In this document: positions 53,729 through 63,097 of the stretch, piece after piece
Layout: every line of letters starts with the position of its first letter
How positions within the stretch are numbered: the first letter of the stretch is position 1
Assembly: GCF_019976755.1 (NCBI RefSeq)
Contig: NZ_AP023441.1
Span: 3,531,501-3,595,500, forward strand
Direction of reading: 5' to 3'
From: Nostoc sp. MS1
GTDB taxonomy: Bacteria; Cyanobacteriota; Cyanobacteriia; Cyanobacteriales; Nostocaceae
Length of the DNA: 64,000 bases
Made by a program: the position numbers and the translations under genes
The notes under the pieces: model-generated
Database searches by the model: none
What the model was told of the DNA's origin: nothing
What the model saw: the letters and a program-made list of their open reading frames with translations, nothing else

Positions 53729-54170
53729 TTTTGAGTAAAGCCAATCCTTTTTCAACGTGGGATATTTCCTCGGCTGTTAAACCTTCTAATAAGTCAGCGA
53801 TTTGGGCGCGTGTTTGGTCTAAGGATTGTTGCAGGACAGATTTCCCCTCCTCAGTGAGCGTCAAAACAATCCGTCTGCGCTCTTGGGGATGGTGAATACG
53901 TTGGACTAAATCCCGTTGTACTAGCCTTTCGATGGTGGCAGAGGCGGTGGCGGAGGTAACACCCAAATGGTCGGCTAGGTCAGATAATGAAGCTCCTGGG
54001 TTACGATTGAGAAATCCCAGCGATCGCAATTGTGGTATCGATAAAAAAGCGGCTTTGTGCGCTCGCATCTCGGCTCGGATAAACCGCATCACTAACGGTA
54101 CAGTTTCCATGACTTTAGCGGCACATTCTACGGAAGTTGCACCATCTTGAGAGGGTTTATCGAGCTTCAT
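53688..54170 (-). CDS. MarR-family transcriptional regulator
   Basis: 160 residues with a winged helix-turn-helix: PQLRSLGFLNRNPGASLSDL, then ADHLGVTSATASATIERLVQ and the wing QERRRIVLTLTEEG. MarR proteins usually repress nearby efflux genes and are released by small aromatic ligands. I start at ATG 54170; a longer frame (to 54266) would overlap the permease gene. Set inside an efflux operon, between the ABC permease and MFS genes, it most likely controls the operon. Confidence 0.9.
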   Translation of the reverse strand: MKLDKPSQDGATSVECAAKVMETVPLVMRFIRAEMRAHKAAFLSIPQLRSLGFLNRNPGASLSDLADHLGVTSATASATIERLVQRDLVQRIHHPQERRRIVLTLTEEGKSVLQQSLDQTRAQIADLLEGLTAEEISHVEKGLALLKNVFDQTEPQPPKR

Positions 54171-54190
54171 GAGTATCGTGATTCTCCTAG

Positions 54191-55042
54191 TTACATTGCT
54201 ACCCGTGGATAAAGTTTGCCACAGATGAGCGTTAAAACAATTAATGTTACTAAGAGAATTGTACAATCCAGACCAAAGCCATACACGCTTGAACCATGCA
54301 GTAACATCGTGCCACGCAAAGCATCGACTTGATAAGTTAAGGGATTGATATGAGAAATAAACTTTAACCAGTCAGGCATGATGGAAACTGGATAAATGGC
54401 ATTACTGGCGAAAAATAATGGCATAGTTAACAATTGCCCGATTCCCGTCATCCGCTCTCTAGTTTTGGCTAGACAGCCGATAATTAAGGAAAAAGTACAA
54501 AAGCAAGCAGCACCCATAAACACCAGCAATAACACTCCCAACATCGCCAAGGGGTGAAAATTTAATTGCACGCCTAATAGAAATGCCAGTACATAAATCA
54601 CAAACGCCTGTGATAAGCACCTGACTCCACAAGCTATTGACTTGCCTAAAACCATTGCTATACGCGGTGTAGGACTAGCGAGAAATTTGTGGACAATTCC
54701 TAAATCTCTTTCCCAAATGAGCGCCATTCCTCCAGTAAAAATGGCTACATTTAAGACACTCTGTGCCAAAATCCCCGCCGACATAAATTCCAAATAGGCT
54801 AAGTTTCCTGTAGGAATTTCCCGAATACGTCCGAAAACTTGTCCAAAAATCAACAACCATAATGATGGCTGTACTGACCTAACTACTAAATCTGTGGGGT
54901 CGTGACGTAGTTTACGCACTTCCATTTCAGCAATGATCAAAGATTTAGTAATCAACTCTTTAATTGCAGAGGTCAAATTCCGACGGCGTTGTGGTTGCTC
55001 AACCCAACCTCTGAGCATCACGTCTGGTTCTGGCTGTGTCAC
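54191..55042 (-). CDS. ABC-2 type permease (DrrB-like)
   Basis: 283 residues with about six hydrophobic segments and the ABC-2 pattern (SVQPSLWLLIFGQVFGRIRE early; FASNAIYPVSIMPDWLKFIS late). Such permeases export drugs, polyketides or polysaccharides. The gene overlaps the ATPase gene by 44 nt, so the two form one transporter. Confidence 0.92.
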   Translation of the reverse strand: MTQPEPDVMLRGWVEQPQRRRNLTSAIKELITKSLIIAEMEVRKLRHDPTDLVVRSVQPSLWLLIFGQVFGRIREIPTGNLAYLEFMSAGILAQSVLNVAIFTGGMALIWERDLGIVHKFLASPTPRIAMVLGKSIACGVRCLSQAFVIYVLAFLLGVQLNFHPLAMLGVLLLVFMGAACFCTFSLIIGCLAKTRERMTGIGQLLTMPLFFASNAIYPVSIMPDWLKFISHINPLTYQVDALRGTMLLHGSSVYGFGLDCTILLVTLIVLTLICGKLYPRVAM

Positions 55043-55853
55043 GGTAGTTCACTCCTGATGTTAATTGATTACCTGTGTAGTGAATAAACACATCATCTAA
55101 GGTGGCGTTGGGCTTATTCAGGGAAGCTTTTAGGTCACTTGGCGTTCCAGTGGTAACAACAGTACCCTGCTGCATAATTGTTACCCGGTTACATAGACTA
55201 TCGGCTTCTTCTAAAAAGTGAGTTGTTAAAAATATAGTTGTGTCGTGTTCAACACAGATTTGCTTCACCAGATTCCATACTTGAGTCCGCGCAATGGGAT
55301 CTAGTCCTACAGTTGGCTCATCAAGAAATAAAATTTTGGGTTGATGCAAAATCGATTGAGCAATTTCCAATTTGCGAATCATCCCGCCAGAGTATGTCAG
55401 CACTAAACGATGAGCTGCATCCTGTAAACCCATGAACTCTAGAATCTCACGAATCCGGCGATCGCGTCCTCTTCGGGAAATCTCGTACAGCTTGGCAAAA
55501 ATTAATAAGTTTTCGTACCCAGTTAAGCTACCATCAGCCGAAAGCGCCTGGGGTACATATCCTAGTATCCGTCTCACTGGTGTCGCTTGATGAGTGACAT
55601 CATACCCAGCTAAAGTTGCCTTTCCTGCACTCACAGGTAGCAAGGTTGTCAGCATTTTAATTACCGTACTTTTACCTGCTCCATTGGGGCCAAGCAGACC
55701 AAATACTTCACCCTGTTGAACAGAGATACTTAAATCATTTACAGCCGTTACCTTACCAAAGCGGCGGGTAAGTCCTTGGGTTTCTAAAATGACGGGTTTA
55801 GGGTTGCTTGTAGGCGGTTCCGAATGCTCCGTTGTGCTTGTAAGTATAGCCAC
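54999..55853 (-). CDS. ABC transporter ATP-binding protein (DrrA-like)
   Basis: 284 residues: Walker A GPNGAGKST, signature YSGGMIRKLEIAQ (a variant of LSGGM), Walker B ILFLDEPTVGLD and H-loop TTHFLEEAD. It resembles daunorubicin-resistance ATPases. First gene of an operon ATPase-permease-MarR-MFS on the minus strand. It is divergent from the FMN oxidase gene, with 178 bp between. Confidence 0.93.
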   Translation of the reverse strand: MAILTSTTEHSEPPTSNPKPVILETQGLTRRFGKVTAVNDLSISVQQGEVFGLLGPNGAGKSTVIKMLTTLLPVSAGKATLAGYDVTHQATPVRRILGYVPQALSADGSLTGYENLLIFAKLYEISRRGRDRRIREILEFMGLQDAAHRLVLTYSGGMIRKLEIAQSILHQPKILFLDEPTVGLDPIARTQVWNLVKQICVEHDTTIFLTTHFLEEADSLCNRVTIMQQGTVVTTGTPSDLKASLNKPNATLDDVFIHYTGNQLTSGVNYRDTARTRRDAQRLG

Positions 55854-56031
55854 AAGTTAGATGCACTCCTTTTATTTAGTTTATCTAAATATTAGTTTCA
55901 CAATATAAAGCTGCGAAGTCAAGAGTTAAGAGAAAAAATTTGCTTTTGTGCTTTTAAAGAAATATCTAGGGTGAATTATCATCGCCTCCCAAAGCGATTT
56001 ATGATAACTTGGTTGGATCATAATCACTGCC

Positions 56032-57132
56032 ATGACAGCTATATCCAGTCCCATCAACCTATTTGAATATGAGCAGTTAGCAAAAAACCATCTATCTCAG
56101 ATGGCTTTTGACTACTACATTAGTGGGGCTGGGGATGAAACTACGCTAAGAGATAACCGTGCAGCTTTTGAGCGAGTCAAACTGCGTCCACGGATGCTAG
56201 TTGATGTCAGCCACATTAACCTCTCTACCTGTGTTTTAGGACAGCCTTTGCAATTACCTCTACTCATTGCACCGATGGCGTTTCAATGTTTGGCGCATCC
56301 AGAAGGAGAACTAGCCACAGCAATGGCGGCTGCATCGGCTGGGGTAGGTATGGTTTTGAGTACCTTGTCTACCAAAAGTTTAGAAGATGTGGCAGAGGTG
56401 GGTAGTAAATTTGACAATCCCTTGCAATGGTTTCAACTTTACATCCATAAAGACCGAGGTTTAACTCGCGCTTTAGTAGAAAAGGCTTATGCAGCAGGTT
56501 ATAAAGCTTTATGCTTGACTGTAGATGCTCCTGTATTGGGACAAAGAGAACGCGATCGCCACAATCAATTTACCTTACCTTCTGGGCTGCATTTAGCTAA
56601 TTTAGTTAATATATCCGGGTTAGAAATTCCCTATGAGCAAGGCGAATCGGGATTATTTACTTATTTTGCTCAACAACTAGACCCGGCTTTAACTTGGCGC
56701 GATTTGGAATGGTTGCAATCTCTATCTGGGCTACCGTTAGTAGTCAAAGGTATTTTACGCGGTGATGATGCAATCAGGGCTGTAGAGTATGGAGCCAAAG
56801 CAATTGTAGTGTCTAATCATGGTGGCAGACAATTAGATAGTGCGATCGCCTCATTAGATGCTTTAAGAGAAATAATCCCAGCCGTCAATGGTAGAGCAGA
56901 GGTGTTAGTAGATGGCGGTATTCGTCGGGGTACAGATATTCTCAAAGCTTTAGCTATAGGCGCTCAAGCTGTATTAATCGGCAGACCAATTTTATGGGGG
57001 TTAGCAGTAGGCGGACAAGCTGGTGTATCTCATGTCATCTCTTTACTACAAAAAGAGTTAAATGTGGCAATGGCTCTCATGGGCTGTTCTAAACTAGCGG
57101 ATGTTGATTCTAGTTTTCTTCATTTTCAGTAA
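56032..57132 (+). CDS. FMN-dependent 2-hydroxyacid oxidase (lactate/glycolate oxidase type)
   Basis: 366-residue FMN barrel enzyme. Family hallmarks are FDYYISGAGDETTLRDNR, PLLIAPMAFQ, the substrate/FMN-binding LVVKGILRGDDA, the catalytic His in VSNHGGRQLD, and VLVDGGIRRGTD. Heterocystous cyanobacteria have such an enzyme that works mainly as L-lactate oxidase; sequence alone does not settle lactate against glycolate. The product is hydrogen peroxide, and oxygen use suits a role in lowering oxygen. Monocistronic by spacing; the gap after it contains heptamer-like units (57155-57180). Confidence 0.92.
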   Translation: MTAISSPINLFEYEQLAKNHLSQMAFDYYISGAGDETTLRDNRAAFERVKLRPRMLVDVSHINLSTCVLGQPLQLPLLIAPMAFQCLAHPEGELATAMAAASAGVGMVLSTLSTKSLEDVAEVGSKFDNPLQWFQLYIHKDRGLTRALVEKAYAAGYKALCLTVDAPVLGQRERDRHNQFTLPSGLHLANLVNISGLEIPYEQGESGLFTYFAQQLDPALTWRDLEWLQSLSGLPLVVKGILRGDDAIRAVEYGAKAIVVSNHGGRQLDSAIASLDALREIIPAVNGRAEVLVDGGIRRGTDILKALAIGAQAVLIGRPILWGLAVGGQAGVSHVISLLQKELNVAMALMGCSKLADVDSSFLHFQ

Positions 57133-57242
57133 GGGGGATGAGGGAGAATAATTATGGACTGTTGACTATAGACTAATGACAAATTTCCCCAAACTCCTTG
57201 CAATAAACTAAATGCCTATACTATAATAGTGAAGTTGCCCAA

Positions 57243-57326
57243 GGGCGGGTGGCGAAACTGGTAGACGCACCACACTCAAAATGTGGCGACCTTGCGGTCA
57301 TAGGAGTTCGATTCTCCTCCTGCCCA
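57243..57326 (+). tRNA. tRNA-Leu (anticodon CAA)
   Basis: 84 nt that fold as a class II tRNA: acceptor arms GGGCGGG/CCTGCCC with discriminator A, D-arm GGCGAAACTGGTAGACGC, anticodon stem CCACA/TGTGG around loop CTCAAAA (anticodon CAA), a long variable arm, and T-arm AGGAG-TTCGATT-CTCCT. It decodes UUG. CCA is not encoded. Confidence 0.95.
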
Positions 57327-57499
57327 CTGTTTACTAGAAAAAAAGATGCGATTAAAAAGATGGGAATCTCCCCGCCGAGAAGGGAGAAACGACAAAGGCA
57401 GAGGCGGCTCTGCAAGAAAAAGACAACTTAAAAAGCAAAGACAAATGCTGCGCCAAAAGCTCAAAGAAGCTAACCAGCAAGACAACAAAAAGAATAATC

Positions 57500-57536
57500 A
57501 AAATGGGGGAGATAAACCAATCTTCCCCATTTTTTT
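57500..57536 (+). terminator. intrinsic terminator downstream of tRNA-Leu
   Basis: AAAATGGGG and CCCCATTTT arms with a 16-nt loop, followed by a T run. It lies about 174 bp after the tRNA. The purine-rich spacer between contains open frames that run through this hairpin and are not convincing. Confidence 0.85.
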
Positions 57537-58297
57537 CGCTTTTCCTGCGTCAGTGGTCAGTTATAAGTTGTTTTGATTTAGTTCACTATGTTTATTTGGT
57601 AGCTTTCCTTTACAAAACTTAAGATAGTGACTATTGACAAAAACCTATTCTCTTGTTTCTGAATTTTATATTGGTTAACACCAATTCTCTCAAATCTAGT
57701 GAGCAAGACATAATCAAGTGTTTTGGTTAGCTTGACATCTTCCCACTGCTAATCAGGAGTACCTGATATAGCGGGGGATTCCAAAGATTGATTTAAAACT
57801 ACTTAACTTTTCTCAAAGCAGATGTTGAGATATACCGAATCAAAAACTATTTTGCCTCTTGAGGCATCTTAGCATTTTAACCTTAGCTATAAACCTCAGA
57901 AAATAAACGGAAATCTAGGGAAATTCCTCAATTTTAATAGCAAAAACCACTGATTTTAAGTTGTTACAATTAAATTTATATTTGCAAGAACGACAATATT
58001 TAATTTGTAAATTAAAGTAAATTTATTTGCTGATAAGGGTTTTTATAATTAGAGGAAGTCAAGGTTAATTCGCCAAAAGTCATGACCAGTAATAATTGAT
58101 TATCTTTGATATTTTACTTACGAAATAACTTTTAGTTAAGCTTTATTACATTTTCAACATACCGTAATTACGCGGTTGAATCTTAATATTTTCCTAAACA
58201 TAATCGAATTGATCAGGAAACTGAATGAGAACAATAAGTTGCAGATAGTTGCACTATTTTGTAACGGTTGTTCACTATAGTTTATCTAGGAAAATAT
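57537..58297. other. intergenic region before the V4R-Roadblock-GTPase set
   Basis: About 760 bp, AT-rich, without credible genes. It contains an IS200/IS605-like hairpin (57741-57782), and its last 250 bp should hold the promoter of the next gene set. Nothing else was recognised. Confidence 0.5.
57741..57782. repeat. imperfect long hairpin, possible IS200/IS605 end remnant
   Basis: ATCAGG-AGTA-CCTGAT forms a perfect inner stem; TCCCACTGCTA before it pairs with TAGCGGGGGA after it. Long imperfect hairpins with a GCGGGGGATTCC-type end occur at IS200/IS605-family ends in cyanobacteria. No transposase frame remains nearby. Confidence 0.35.
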
Positions 58298-58765
58298 ATG
58301 CCAAATTTACTGCGACAAGAACTGGGCGATTTTAGTAGTGTTGTTTGTTTTAAGGCAGCAATTGTAGGAATGGAAGAAGCTTTGGGAGAAAAAGCAACAG
58401 CCATTGCCTTAACCTCAGCCGGTCGTGCGCGAGGTAAAAAAATAGCTGAAGATTTAGGTTTGACGATAACGACAGATTCCTTAGAAGATATTGCCCATAA
58501 ATTGGGTCAAGCTGTAGGTAAAGAAGGTACAAGATTATGCCTCATTGACAAAATTTCTATTGATGGCGAGACTGTGAAAGTTTACACCTCAGAAACAGTT
58601 TGTTCTGCGGGTGAAGCACCAAATTCAGAACGTAAATGTACCTTTACATTAGGTGCGGTGTGGGGTGCTTTGGAGTATGTCCTCGGAAAACGACTTAAGG
58701 GTGTACAAACCGAATCAGTTCTTCGTGGAGGATCTCACGACGTATTTGAGTTTACTCCTTTGTAG
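58298..58765 (+). CDS. V4R-like domain protein
   Basis: 155 residues, soluble. SAGRARGKKIAEDLGLTITT, SLEDIAHKLGQAVGKEGTRL and the Cys-containing stretch ETVCSAGEAPNSERKCTFTL, followed by GAVWGALEYVLGKRLKG, fit a V4R/hydrocarbon-binding-type fold. I start at ATG 58298 behind AGGAAAA; a TTG at 58268 is less likely. It opens a set of four same-direction genes with Roadblock, GTPase and DUF4388 proteins, so it may be the sensor of that module. Ligand unknown. Confidence 0.8.
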   Translation: MPNLLRQELGDFSSVVCFKAAIVGMEEALGEKATAIALTSAGRARGKKIAEDLGLTITTDSLEDIAHKLGQAVGKEGTRLCLIDKISIDGETVKVYTSETVCSAGEAPNSERKCTFTLGAVWGALEYVLGKRLKGVQTESVLRGGSHDVFEFTPL

Positions 58766-58862
58766 AAGATATTTGTCAGTCAATAGAATACGGCTTTTTA
58801 GTTGAGATTGTCTCAACACCAAATTTCAAAGTAATTAAACTAGATTGAAAGAGAATACTTAA

Positions 58863-59234
58863 ATGGCAATTAATACAGAAAAAATTAGCAGTATTTTGCA
58901 AAACTTTGTTACTGCTACAACTGATGTTCAAGGAGCAGCGCTTGTCACACCTGATGGTCTACCTTTGGCGACAGTATTACCTGGTGGTATGGATGACGAA
59001 CGGGTATCAGCAATGTCGGCTTCCATGCTTTCTTTAGGTGAGCGCATTGGTATTGAATTATCTAGAGGCAATATTAACCGTCTCTATGTTGAAGGTAATA
59101 AGGGTTATGGTATTTTGACTGGCTGCGGTCAAGATGCGGTTTTACTCGTCTTAGCTAGTGAGGCGGCTAAACAGGGGCTATTAATGCTAGAAATCAAGCG
59201 TATGCTGTCAGAATTGAAATTAGTTTTAGCATAA
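58863..59234 (+). CDS. Roadblock/LC7 domain protein (MglB-like)
   Basis: 123 residues, almost all one Roadblock domain: KISSILQNFVTATTDVQGAA, LVTPDGLPLATVLPG, LGERIGIELSRGNINRLYVE and LLVLASEAAKQGLL. Bacterial Roadblock proteins such as MglB dimerise and act on Ras-like GTPases. It sits 97 bp after the V4R gene and 160 bp before the GTPase gene, so a GTPase-regulating role is likely. Confidence 0.92.
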   Translation: MAINTEKISSILQNFVTATTDVQGAALVTPDGLPLATVLPGGMDDERVSAMSASMLSLGERIGIELSRGNINRLYVEGNKGYGILTGCGQDAVLLVLASEAAKQGLLMLEIKRMLSELKLVLA

Positions 59235-59394
59235 TTAGCTGTTGAATAAAATTCAATACCAAAAGTAGTAATTTAAATTGTTGTGAAAGAAACTTTCTTC
59301 TACAACACAACTTTAAATTACTACTTAAAAACTATTAGATAAAATTAAAATTTTAATATCCATAGTCGGTTTTATTCTCTGAATAGCAAAAAAT

Positions 59395-59940
59395 ATGGAA
59401 AATATGCGCTTGATTGTAACGGGAACTGTAGGCGCTGGCAAATCCACTTTTATCCGTTCTATAAGTGAAATTGAAGTTGTAGACACGGATACCCGTGCAA
59501 CTGACGAAACAGCATTACTTAAGACTAAAACTACTGTTGCGTTAGACTTTGGTAGGCTGCAATTTGGAGATGATATGGCACTGCACCTTTATGGGACACC
59601 CGGTCAATCTCGTTTTGATTTCATGTGGGACATTTTGATTCGCAAGGCTCATGCTTACATCTTATTGATAGCGGCGCATAGACCTGGAGAATTTCGTCAA
59701 GCACGTAAAATTCTCAGCTTTATGAAACAGCGAGTACAGATTCCTATGATTATTGGTATAACTCATACTGACTGTCCTGGAGCTTGGTCTGAAGAAGATG
59801 TGTTTATTGCCCTTGGCTATACAAATGAGAGTAGCCGACCTCCTATTATTAGGGTAAACGCAACGCAAAGAGAATCTGTAGCTGAGGCAGTGATTCTACT
59901 CGTACAGCAATTGATGCTAAATTGTGCATCTGAAATGTAG
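59395..59940 (+). CDS. small Ras-like GTPase (MglA/COG2229 type)
   Basis: 181 residues. G1 is GTVGAGKST (near residues 10-18), a switch Thr lies in KTKTTVALDFG, and G3 reads LYGTPGQ, where the Asp of the usual DxxG is replaced. G4 reads THTD rather than NKxD, keeping the guanine-selecting Asp. These features are typical of the COG2229/MglA-like group of prokaryotic GTPases, which control cell polarity and motility. The Roadblock protein just upstream is its probable regulator. Confidence 0.9.
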   Translation: MENMRLIVTGTVGAGKSTFIRSISEIEVVDTDTRATDETALLKTKTTVALDFGRLQFGDDMALHLYGTPGQSRFDFMWDILIRKAHAYILLIAAHRPGEFRQARKILSFMKQRVQIPMIIGITHTDCPGAWSEEDVFIALGYTNESSRPPIIRVNATQRESVAEAVILLVQQLMLNCASEM

Positions 59941-60192
59941 CTTGGAAATAAAGTATTTTGAAAATTAAGGATTAAATATTAATCCACTGTATTGTTTAAT
60001 TTAGGTTAATTAAATGAAGATTATTTTTATTTATTAAATAGTGATTTAACATGAATTTGTTTACTTGTAAGGTAATCACTTATCAGCTTCAGTTTTGATC
60101 AAAAATAGAAGAATAAATATTTAAATAAATTCTCAGTTAAAACGATATCTCACTCAGTGTAACAGTTATACTAACTACAAGAAAGGGGAATT

Positions 60193-61062
60193 ATGTCTAT
60201 TACTGGTAGTTTTGAAGATTTTTCTTTACCTGAATTACTGCAATTTTTAGAACAAGGACAAAAGACAGGGTTACTTTACATCAAGTTTCATCTTGAAGAA
60301 GATAAAAATAGTGAAACACAAACTTATTACATCTGGCTACATCAAGGTCGTGTGGTGGCTGCTGCCGATCGCCTAGATAATAAAGGCTTGACTTTAATGA
60401 TTGCTCAACGGGGGTGGATAAGCGAGCGCGTTATCTCTAGGGTGGTGCAAATTTCTCCTAATTCTCTAAACACACCGTTAGGGCTGTGCCTCAAGACTCA
60501 AGGATTGCTACAACCTGAACAATTGAAACAATTATTTAATAGCCAAATACTGCGCCAAATATGCCCCTTATTTGAAATCAAAAACGCTGTATTCAAATTT
60601 AATGCAACACTAACGTTACCTTCAGCAGAGATGACTGGACTGAGTATGAGTGGAACTGAAGTCATACTAATGGGTTTGCGATCGCTGCGAAACTGGAGTG
60701 CTTTAGCAGACAAACTACCAGATCCTACTTCCAGTTTGTCAAGCTTGATTGCTCAACAACCCCAGATAAAACTTGATGCTCAGGAATGGCAAGTGTGGGA
60801 ATTTGTCAATGGTCATATTTCGCTAAAAAACATTGCCAATCACTTGAGAGTACCTGTAGAAACTGTGCAGCAAATTGCCTTTCGATTAATCGTGGTCGGT
60901 TTGATAGAGGAGCAATTTATACTTGAGACTTCCTCTACATTCACCGTGGAAAAATCTAGTCTGCCAGAAAAAGTAGCAAATATAGTGCCAGAGTTTTCGC
61001 AAAAGCCAACTGTTACTCAATCGTTTCTCAAAAACTTAATGGGTTTTTTACGAAGTAAGTAA
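60193..61062 (+). CDS. DUF4388 (PATAN-like) domain protein
   Basis: 289 residues. The N-terminal DUF4388 domain is clear: ITGSFEDFSLPELLQFLEQG, KTGLLYIKF, YYIWLHQGRVVAAADR. The middle has LKTQGLLQPEQLKQLFNSQI and the C-terminal part a winged-helix-like segment (GHISLKNIANHLRVPVETVQ). PATAN/DUF4388 proteins in cyanobacteria act with pilus-motility and GTPase systems. A good ribosome site (AAAGGGGAA) precedes the ATG. Last gene of the four-gene set. Confidence 0.87.
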   Translation: MSITGSFEDFSLPELLQFLEQGQKTGLLYIKFHLEEDKNSETQTYYIWLHQGRVVAAADRLDNKGLTLMIAQRGWISERVISRVVQISPNSLNTPLGLCLKTQGLLQPEQLKQLFNSQILRQICPLFEIKNAVFKFNATLTLPSAEMTGLSMSGTEVILMGLRSLRNWSALADKLPDPTSSLSSLIAQQPQIKLDAQEWQVWEFVNGHISLKNIANHLRVPVETVQQIAFRLIVVGLIEEQFILETSSTFTVEKSSLPEKVANIVPEFSQKPTVTQSFLKNLMGFLRSK

Positions 61063-61108
61063 GTCAAAAAAATTCAGGACTTACGCACCAAGATTGTCTG
61101 TTAAGAAT

Positions 61109-61145
61109 AGGTGTAGGGGGCTAAGGATTTTAAACACCTACACCT
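61109..61145. terminator. hairpin between convergent genes
   Basis: AGGTGTAGG (61109-61117) and CCTACACCT (61137-61145) pair perfectly between the convergent ends of the DUF4388 and amylase genes. No T tract follows. The preceding AGGACTTACGCAC is a common dispersed Nostoc motif. Confidence 0.4.
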
Positions 61146-61168
61146 TCATGCCTAAGTTCTAATATTGG

Positions 61169-63097
61169 CTAAGATTCTCTCCCCGTTGCCCAAGTATCGC
61201 GCCATTTAACTGTGCCTTCTTTCGCCACTACCCAACGACGAGTCATCACATTTTCCCGCAGAGGAGATTGTCCTTCACGCCATAGGGCATATTTATAGCT
61301 AATCAGTTTACCTGCGCTTTCATTGAAAGGAATCTCACCAAACCAAGTATTAGAGTTGATGTACTCCAAGGGATAAGCTTTGCTGATATCCCAGTTACCC
61401 AACTCTGGACAGTTACCAACAACAACGATGGTTTCACCCGGTTGAGTATGTACGCCATTGAGTTGGGCGCGGACGATGGTTTGTGCTTTTACCCGTTCGC
61501 CTACATGGCTGATAATAACTGCTCCCCGTTCTGGCAGTTCTAAATTGTAAATCTTACCGTCTACGACCTCAAACTTATTGCGAGTGAGTACACAGGTATG
61601 TTCGCCATCTGGTAAGTCTGTTTGTACTTCTGGGATAGTAACATCTTCACCCCGGTTGAGGGCGACAAAGCACACAGAGGAACGATAACGCCGGACGTAA
61701 CAGTAAACATCAGGTGTGAGGTATTTTTGCCACTGGCTACCCATAGAGACAGCCGGGTTTAAGCGTCGCACACCAGATAGTAATCTGATAGAGCGGTAAA
61801 CCTCACTATCTTTATCCCAATTTTCCATCATGGGACGGTTGTAGGGGTCGTTACCGCCGTCAGTATCGTTGTGCAGATATTGTTCTGTGCCGTAATAGAT
61901 ACAGGGGATACCGCGTGATGTCATAATGAGGGCGATCGCTACCTTCAACATCTCAGGATCAGGGTTGAGCGATTGGAAGCGGGGCATATCATGGTTATCG
62001 ATGAAGGTAATTAACTCTGTAGCCCCACTGTATCGATTATCTTGATCAAATATTTCTTGGATGAGATGGAATCCTCCTTCTGCACCTTGGGCGAGTGCGC
62101 CGCGAATGGCTACGCACAAACCAAAATCCAGCATTGTCATACCGGAATTGTTGGCAAATTCTACAGAGCGATCATCACTAGGATGGCTGTAAATCCATTC
62201 ACCAAATATAAACACATCTGGTTTGTGATTATACATGTCTCCAGTAAACTCTTGCCAGAACCAAATCGGCATATGTTTGACTGTATCTACCCGCAGTGCA
62301 TCCACACCCCGGTCTAGCCATTGCTTAATTGCAGACTTGATATATTCCCGGTATTCACTATTATTTTCATTAAAAGTTGCTAGGCCGGAAAGTTCACAGT
62401 TCTGCACTTGCCAATCATCTTCCCAATTTTGCACTTCACCATAATGGTGATACCAATGATTGACATCATCATTAAAGTCAGCAATCTTTACGCCATCATC
62501 ATACAATTCGCCTTTGCTACCACTGGTATCAGGACTGCTATGGTTACAAACAATATCCAGAATTAACTTCATATTCCGCTTATGTAATTCTTCAATTAAG
62601 CGGTCAAATGTTGTATTTCTTGTTTCTTGAGTGTTGTTTAAAGAAGGGTCTTCATCCTTACCAATGTAGCGAGGATTTAGCCGCTTAAAATCCTTTGTCC
62701 AGTAGCCGTGCATAGCGGCATTACCAACAAATAATTCCTCAACCTGTTCAAACAAAGGAGTTAGCCAAAGGGCCGTAACTCCCATATCTTTTAAATAGTC
62801 TAATTTCTCAATGATTCCTTGTAAGTCTCCACCCCAATACTTACCCCAATCTTCCCCTTTGGGGTCATAAAGTTCGGGATTATGGCCTTCGCTATTTTCG
62901 CGATCGCCATCAAAAAAGCGGTCTACGACAAGAAAATAAATTGTTTCTTGGCGAAATTCTATATCTCTGGTATAGAGAAATTCTAAGTCTATTTCTGTTT
63001 CGGTTGAGGGGGTTTCTACTAACGCTTGTACCTCTGCATTAGCATTGTCAACTTTGTATTGTTCTTCGGAAAATAGTGATGGCGGTGTTTGTACCAT
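61169..63097 (-). CDS. alpha-amylase family glycosidase with C-terminal CBM20 starch-binding domain
   Basis: 642 residues without signal peptide, so probably cytosolic. The GH13 barrel is complete: region I ILDIVCNHSS, region II DALRVDTVKHM (nucleophile Asp), region III FIFGEWIYS (acid Glu) and region IV FIDNHDMPRF. The last 100 or so residues form a CBM20 module (GETIVVVGNCPELGNWDI). It should cut alpha-1,4-glucans such as glycogen. I start at ATG 63097 (MVQTPPSLF); a TTG 12 bp upstream is in frame. Divergent from treZ, so it may feed glycogen-derived glucans to trehalose synthesis. Confidence 0.93.
   Translation of the reverse strand: MVQTPPSLFSEEQYKVDNANAEVQALVETPSTETEIDLEFLYTRDIEFRQETIYFLVVDRFFDGDRENSEGHNPELYDPKGEDWGKYWGGDLQGIIEKLDYLKDMGVTALWLTPLFEQVEELFVGNAAMHGYWTKDFKRLNPRYIGKDEDPSLNNTQETRNTTFDRLIEELHKRNMKLILDIVCNHSSPDTSGSKGELYDDGVKIADFNDDVNHWYHHYGEVQNWEDDWQVQNCELSGLATFNENNSEYREYIKSAIKQWLDRGVDALRVDTVKHMPIWFWQEFTGDMYNHKPDVFIFGEWIYSHPSDDRSVEFANNSGMTMLDFGLCVAIRGALAQGAEGGFHLIQEIFDQDNRYSGATELITFIDNHDMPRFQSLNPDPEMLKVAIALIMTSRGIPCIYYGTEQYLHNDTDGGNDPYNRPMMENWDKDSEVYRSIRLLSGVRRLNPAVSMGSQWQKYLTPDVYCYVRRYRSSVCFVALNRGEDVTIPEVQTDLPDGEHTCVLTRNKFEVVDGKIYNLELPERGAVIISHVGERVKAQTIVRAQLNGVHTQPGETIVVVGNCPELGNWDISKAYPLEYINSNTWFGEIPFNESAGKLISYKYALWREGQSPLRENVMTRRWVVAKEGTVKWRDTWATGRES

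Noticed and set aside
57346..57576. short basic open frames between tRNA-Leu and its terminator
   Set aside because: The longest plus-strand frame runs through the intrinsic terminator, and its Arg/Lys-rich composition follows from purine-rich DNA; probably trailer sequence.
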